NCBI GenBank assembly: GCA_031446165.1
Contig: CP132905.1
Span: 872,504-936,503 of the forward strand
Reading direction: 5' to 3'
DNA length: 64,000 bases
Source of the DNA: Arsenophonus sp031446165
GTDB taxonomy: Bacteria; Pseudomonadota; Gammaproteobacteria; Enterobacterales; Enterobacteriaceae
Shown here: piece by piece, positions 60,463 to 64,000 of the stretch
Layout: the number at the start of each line of letters is the position of its first letter
Position numbering within the stretch: the first letter of the stretch is position 1
Notes under the pieces: model-generated
The model's input: the letters and a program-made list of their open reading frames with translations, nothing else
What the model was told of the DNA's origin: nothing
The model's database searches: none
Made by a program: the position numbers and the translations under genes

Positions 60463-61980
60463 TTACTTTACAGTACGTAATGTTGGAAATAAAATGACAT
60501 CACGAATAGAATGACTATTCGTCAATAACATTATCATGCGATCAATACCAATACCTAACCCAGCTGTTGGAGGCAATCCATGTTCTAAAGCTAAAATGTA
60601 ATCCTCATCATAAAAAATATTATCTTGATGATCTTCATCATTTTTTTGACGAATTTGATGAACAAAACGTTCAGATTGTTCTTCTGGATCATTTAATTCA
60701 GAAAAACCATTGCAAATTTCATGTCCAGCAATAAATAATTCAAATCTATCTGCAACAAAAAAATTCTTATCACTATGACGCGCTAAAGGAGATACTTCTG
60801 TAGGATATTCAGTAATAAACGTTGGTTGAATTAAATGATGTTCAACTTTTTTACTAAAAATTTCAGATTGTAAACGCCCTAATCCCCAATGTTTTTTTGC
60901 TTGAATATTAAATGATTTTACAATTATGTTTATTTTATCGAGATTATCTAAATCAGTTATATTGATTTCAGTACAATATTTACTTATTGCCTCCTTCATT
61001 GTCATTTGCAAAAAAGGTTTTCCAAAATCTAATAAATAATCACCATATTTTATTTGTGCAGTTCCTAACACTTCTTGTGTAACAGTATAAAATAATTCTT
61101 CAACTAACAAAATAAGATCTTTATAATCGGCATAAGCCATATAAAATTCCATCATAGTGAATTCGGGATTATGCCAAGATGAAATACCTTCATTACGAAA
61201 ATTACGATTAATTTCAAAAATTCGCTCAAATCCACCAATAACCAAACGTTTTAAATAAAGTTCTGGAGATACACGTAAATACATATCAATGTTCAGTGCA
61301 TTATGATGTGTAACAAATGGACGAGCAGAAGCACCACCAGGTATCACCTGCATCATAGGTGTTTCAACTTCCATAAAATTTTTACTAAGCATAAAATTTC
61401 TTAAAACAGAAAGTATTTTTGAGCGAATCATAAAAATTTTTCGTGATCTATTATTTACAATTAAATCTAAATAGCGTTGTCGATAACGTATTTCTTGATC
61501 TGTAAGTCCATGAAATTTATCTGGTAATGAACGCAATGCTTTTGTTAATAAATAAATTTTATGACAACGTATTGTTAACTCACCTGTCTTGGTTTTAAAT
61601 AATTTACCTCTAACACCTACAATATCCCCCAAATCTAATTTCTTAAATTTTTTTTGATAAATATCTTCATTCAAATCATCAGAAGAAACATAAATTTGAA
61701 TACAACCACCCATATCTTGTAAAGTAACAAAAGAAGCTTTCCCCATAATCCTTCTTGCAATCATCCTTCCTGCAACAGAAAATTCAAGATTTAAATTCAT
61801 AAGAACATTACAATCTTGATGATTATATTTTATATATAAATCACTAGATAAATACTCACGACGAAAATTATTAGGAAAAGCAGTATTATCATCACGCAAT
61901 TGCATTAACTTATCGCGACGAGATTTAAATGTAATATTTTTTAAATCAACAAATTCTTTTTTATCTTCTTTTTGAAACAT
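60463..61980 (-). CDS. lysS: Lysyl-tRNA synthetase (class II)
   Basis: A protein of 505 residues, as in E. coli. The N-terminal OB-fold anticodon-binding domain contains AGRMIARRIMGKASFVTLQD. The class II catalytic core has motif 2 (FRNEGISSWHNPEFTMMEFY) and motif 3 (GLGIGIDRMIMLLTN). It charges tRNA-Lys, heavily used in A/T-rich genomes where lysine codons abound. It follows prfB by 8 bp as an operon, as in E. coli. Confidence 0.97.
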   Translation of the reverse strand: MFQKEDKKEFVDLKNITFKSRRDKLMQLRDDNTAFPNNFRREYLSSDLYIKYNHQDCNVLMNLNLEFSVAGRMIARRIMGKASFVTLQDMGGCIQIYVSSDDLNEDIYQKKFKKLDLGDIVGVRGKLFKTKTGELTIRCHKIYLLTKALRSLPDKFHGLTDQEIRYRQRYLDLIVNNRSRKIFMIRSKILSVLRNFMLSKNFMEVETPMMQVIPGGASARPFVTHHNALNIDMYLRVSPELYLKRLVIGGFERIFEINRNFRNEGISSWHNPEFTMMEFYMAYADYKDLILLVEELFYTVTQEVLGTAQIKYGDYLLDFGKPFLQMTMKEAISKYCTEINITDLDNLDKINIIVKSFNIQAKKHWGLGRLQSEIFSKKVEHHLIQPTFITEYPTEVSPLARHSDKNFFVADRFELFIAGHEICNGFSELNDPEEQSERFVHQIRQKNDEDHQDNIFYDEDYILALEHGLPPTAGLGIGIDRMIMLLTNSHSIRDVILFPTLRTVK

Positions 61981-61988
61981 TTTTTCCT

Positions 61989-63087
61989 CTATAACCCTGC
62001 TTTTAAACTTGCTTCAATAAATTCATCTAGATCACCATCTAAAACAGCTTGTACATTATAATTCTCAACACCTGTTCGCAAATCTTTAATTCGAGGGTTA
62101 TCTAATACATAAGAACGAATTTGACTACTCCAACTAATATCGGCTTTATTTTTTTCTAATTTTTCTTTATCAGCATTTTTCTTTTGAATTTCTAGTTCAC
62201 ATAATTTAGCTTTTAGTCTTTTTAACGCTTCCTCTTTATTTTTATGCTGTGACCTATCATTTTGACATTGAGTAATAATTCCAGTAGGAATATGGGTAAT
62301 TCTTACTGCTGACTCCGTTTTATTTACATGTTGACCCCCAGCTCCTGATGCTTTATACACATCAATTCGCAAATCTACTGAGTTAATTACAACATCAACG
62401 GAATCCTCTGTTTCAGGATAAACAAAAACAGAACTAAAAGAAGTATGACGACGTTTATTTGAATCAAAGGGACTTTTACGCACTAACCGATGGACTCCTG
62501 TTTCAGTGCGCAGCCAACCATAAGCATATTCACCAATAACTTTTATTGTTGCAGATTTTATACCTGAAATATCGCTATGTGAAATTTCAATTATTTCTGT
62601 TTTGAAATTTTTTGAATCAGACCAACGCAAATACATTCTCATTAACATATGAGTCCAATCTTGTGCTTCAACACCACCTGAGCCAGACTGCAAATCGAGA
62701 TAACAATTATTAAAATAACATGCTTCTGAAAAAATATTATAAAATTCTAAATCTTTAATTTTTTTTGTAAGATTATCTAATTCAATCATTAAATATTTAA
62801 AGATTTCTAAATCATTAGATTCTACAGCTACTTCAAAAAATTCAAATATGTCTAATGAATTATTAATCAAAAAATCAATTTTTTTTACTATTATATTAAG
62901 TGAAGAATGTTCTTGACTTAAGAATTGAACTTTTTTAAAATTTTCCCATGTTTTTTGTTTTTTAAGTTCTTTTTTTATTTCTTCTAACCGATATTTTTTT
63001 TGGTCATAATCAAAGACACCTCTTTAAAATATTAATCCGTCTATGCACATCTTGTATTTTATTTTTTATTACATTACTGTCAAACAT
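61989..63087 (-). CDS. prfB: Peptide chain release factor RF2, made by programmed +1 frameshift
   Basis: RF2 ends translation at UGA and UAA. The gene is in two frames. An ATG at 63087 opens 25 codons ending AGG TGT CTT TGA, and the main frame resumes at GAT (63011), skipping one T. The joined protein is 365 residues, exactly the E. coli length. SPF (205-207) recognises the stop codon, and GGQ (250-252) triggers hydrolysis. Position 246 is Ala, where E. coli K-12 has the atypical Thr. The in-frame UGA at codon 26 senses RF2 level, giving autoregulation. Taking the gene only from a TTG at 62870 would lose the N-terminal domain. Confidence 0.96.
63010..63024 (-). promoter_or_regulatory. prfB programmed +1 frameshift site
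   Basis: On the minus strand AAGAGGTGTCTTTGA contains a Shine-Dalgarno-like AGAGG, two bases or so before the slippery CTT and the in-frame TGA (63012-63010). E. coli has AGGGGGTATCTTTGAC. Codon 25/26 placement is identical. The base after TGA is T here instead of the usual C. Confidence 0.9.
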
Positions 63088-63833
63088 ATTTCTTATCTTA
63101 TTCAATAGCTATTAAAAAAATTATAAAATATATATTCATTCTTATGTAATTCCATATTATAATATAAATATAATATGGAAAATTTTAAAAAATACTTCAT
63201 AACACAAAAATTTTTATTAAAAAATAGTTAATTAAAATAAATCTCTTAAGAAAACCATATCTTTAATTTCAATACTACAATATCAATATCACAAATTATT
63301 AATATTATATTTTAAATAATTATATTTTAAATATAAACACCATTTATCTTTTACTTAATTTAAAAATATTTAAAATAAAACACATTACATTTTTTTATAA
63401 TACATAAATTATTTTTATAATATTGCTTTAAAAGCATAATACATATAAAAATTACCATTTTTTTAATTATTGATAAATAATAAACTATTTATACTATACA
63501 AAAAAATCTAATAAATAGATTATGCAATAATATGGATTCATTCTTAATGATAAAAAATATATTTAAAATCACAAAAATATTTACAAAATACAAATTTTTA
63601 TCTCTTTTTTAATAAAAATAGATTTATGAATCTAACAAATGCTGATACAATATGCAAATCAATTGATTATAGACTCTGCAATAAAAACGCATTTTATGAA
63701 ATATCTATATAATATTTTTTTATATCAACATATAATTTATATTAAATATATAAAATAAAAAATTGTTAAAAATACTAATATTTTCTATATTAACATCTTC
63801 AATTAAATTTTATGTCATATATTTAAAAAATCC
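63088..63833. other. A/T-rich spacer upstream of prfB
   Basis: No gene, tRNA or clear promoter recognised. In E. coli recJ lies upstream of prfB; no DHH-family remnant is visible in this stretch. Confidence 0.45.
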
Positions 63834-64000
63834 AAAATATTTTTTAATTTAATATTTCGTAACATTTTAGAAAAATAAAAATATATTAGTACACAGAAGC
63901 ATTGTTTTTAAAAAAAATATAAAATATACAAATAATTTTCTAGTAAAAATATTTTTTAATTTAATATTTCGTAACATTTTAGAAAAATAAAAATATATTA
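63834..64000. repeat. 55-bp direct repeat, period 112 bp, reaching the window edge
   Basis: The same 55 bases occur at 63834-63888 and 63946-64000 without a mismatch. They begin AAAATATTTTTTAATTTAAT and end AAAAATATATTA. A unique 57-bp segment lies between them. The second copy ends at the last base of the window, so the repeat unit or further copies may continue outside. It does not look like a CRISPR repeat: it is long, A/T-rich and has only two visible copies. Confidence 0.8.

Noticed and set aside
63834..64000. CRISPR array
   Set aside because: Only two copies, repeat too long and A/T-only, no cas genes, and the second copy meets the window end.

Overview
The window is a very AT-rich stretch of chromosome (by eye well under 30 % GC, with spacers close to pure A/T). 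Almost every recognisable gene has its nearest familiar relative in Escherichia coli and other Enterobacterales. The E. coli gene order is preserved in two long blocks, but many genes that should sit between the survivors are gone. They are replaced by long A/T spacers with no recognisable gene, the longest about 4.1 kb. I saw no tRNA, rRNA, insertion sequence, phage gene or CRISPR array. This is the pattern of a reduced-genome, host-restricted gammaproteobacterium, most likely an insect endosymbiont. I cannot name the genus from the sequence alone.

Layout. (1) 1-640: 3' part of fpr. (2) 788-16777: a block matching E. coli minutes 0-1 plus the end of the map, in inverted orientation: dapB, ispH, lspA, ileS, ribF, rpsT, nhaA, dnaJ, dnaK, a talB-like transaldolase and gpmB. 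fkpB, carAB, nhaR, the thr operon and others are missing. (3) 18471-55079: a block matching E. coli about 9-11 minutes: ybaL (shortened), hemH, adk, htpG, dnaX (shortened), hha, ppiD, lon, clpX, clpP, bolA, cyoABCDE, yajR (shortened), ispA, dxs, pgpA, nusB, ribE, ribD, nrdR, secF, secD, yajC. recR, ybaB, hupB, tig, xseB, thiL and tgt/queA are missing from their usual places. (4) 55080-59201: a coding desert. (5) 59202-63087: tpiA and the lysS-prfB pair. (6) 63088-64000: spacer ending in a 55-bp direct repeat.

How the genes fit together. Dxs, IspH and IspA belong to the isoprenoid pathway, whose farnesyl diphosphate feeds CyoE. HemH supplies protoheme, CyoE turns it into heme O, and CyoABCD is the quinol oxidase that uses it. 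LspA would process the CyoA lipoprotein. RibD, RibE and RibF are steps of FMN/FAD synthesis, which serves Fpr. DnaK/DnaJ, HtpG, Lon, ClpXP and PpiD form a large protein-quality-control set, and SecDF-YajC assists export.

The most notable points are these. prfB (RF2) keeps its programmed +1 frameshift, which rebuilds a 365-residue protein. dnaK keeps an E. coli-like sigma-32 promoter, and a GC-rich hairpin survives between dnaK and dnaJ. Three proteins (DnaX, YbaL, YajR) keep the core and have lost a C-terminal accessory domain. The nucleoid-associated protein Hha is retained nearly unchanged. I found no convincing new multi-gene system; the surprises are in regulation and in the pattern of erosion.
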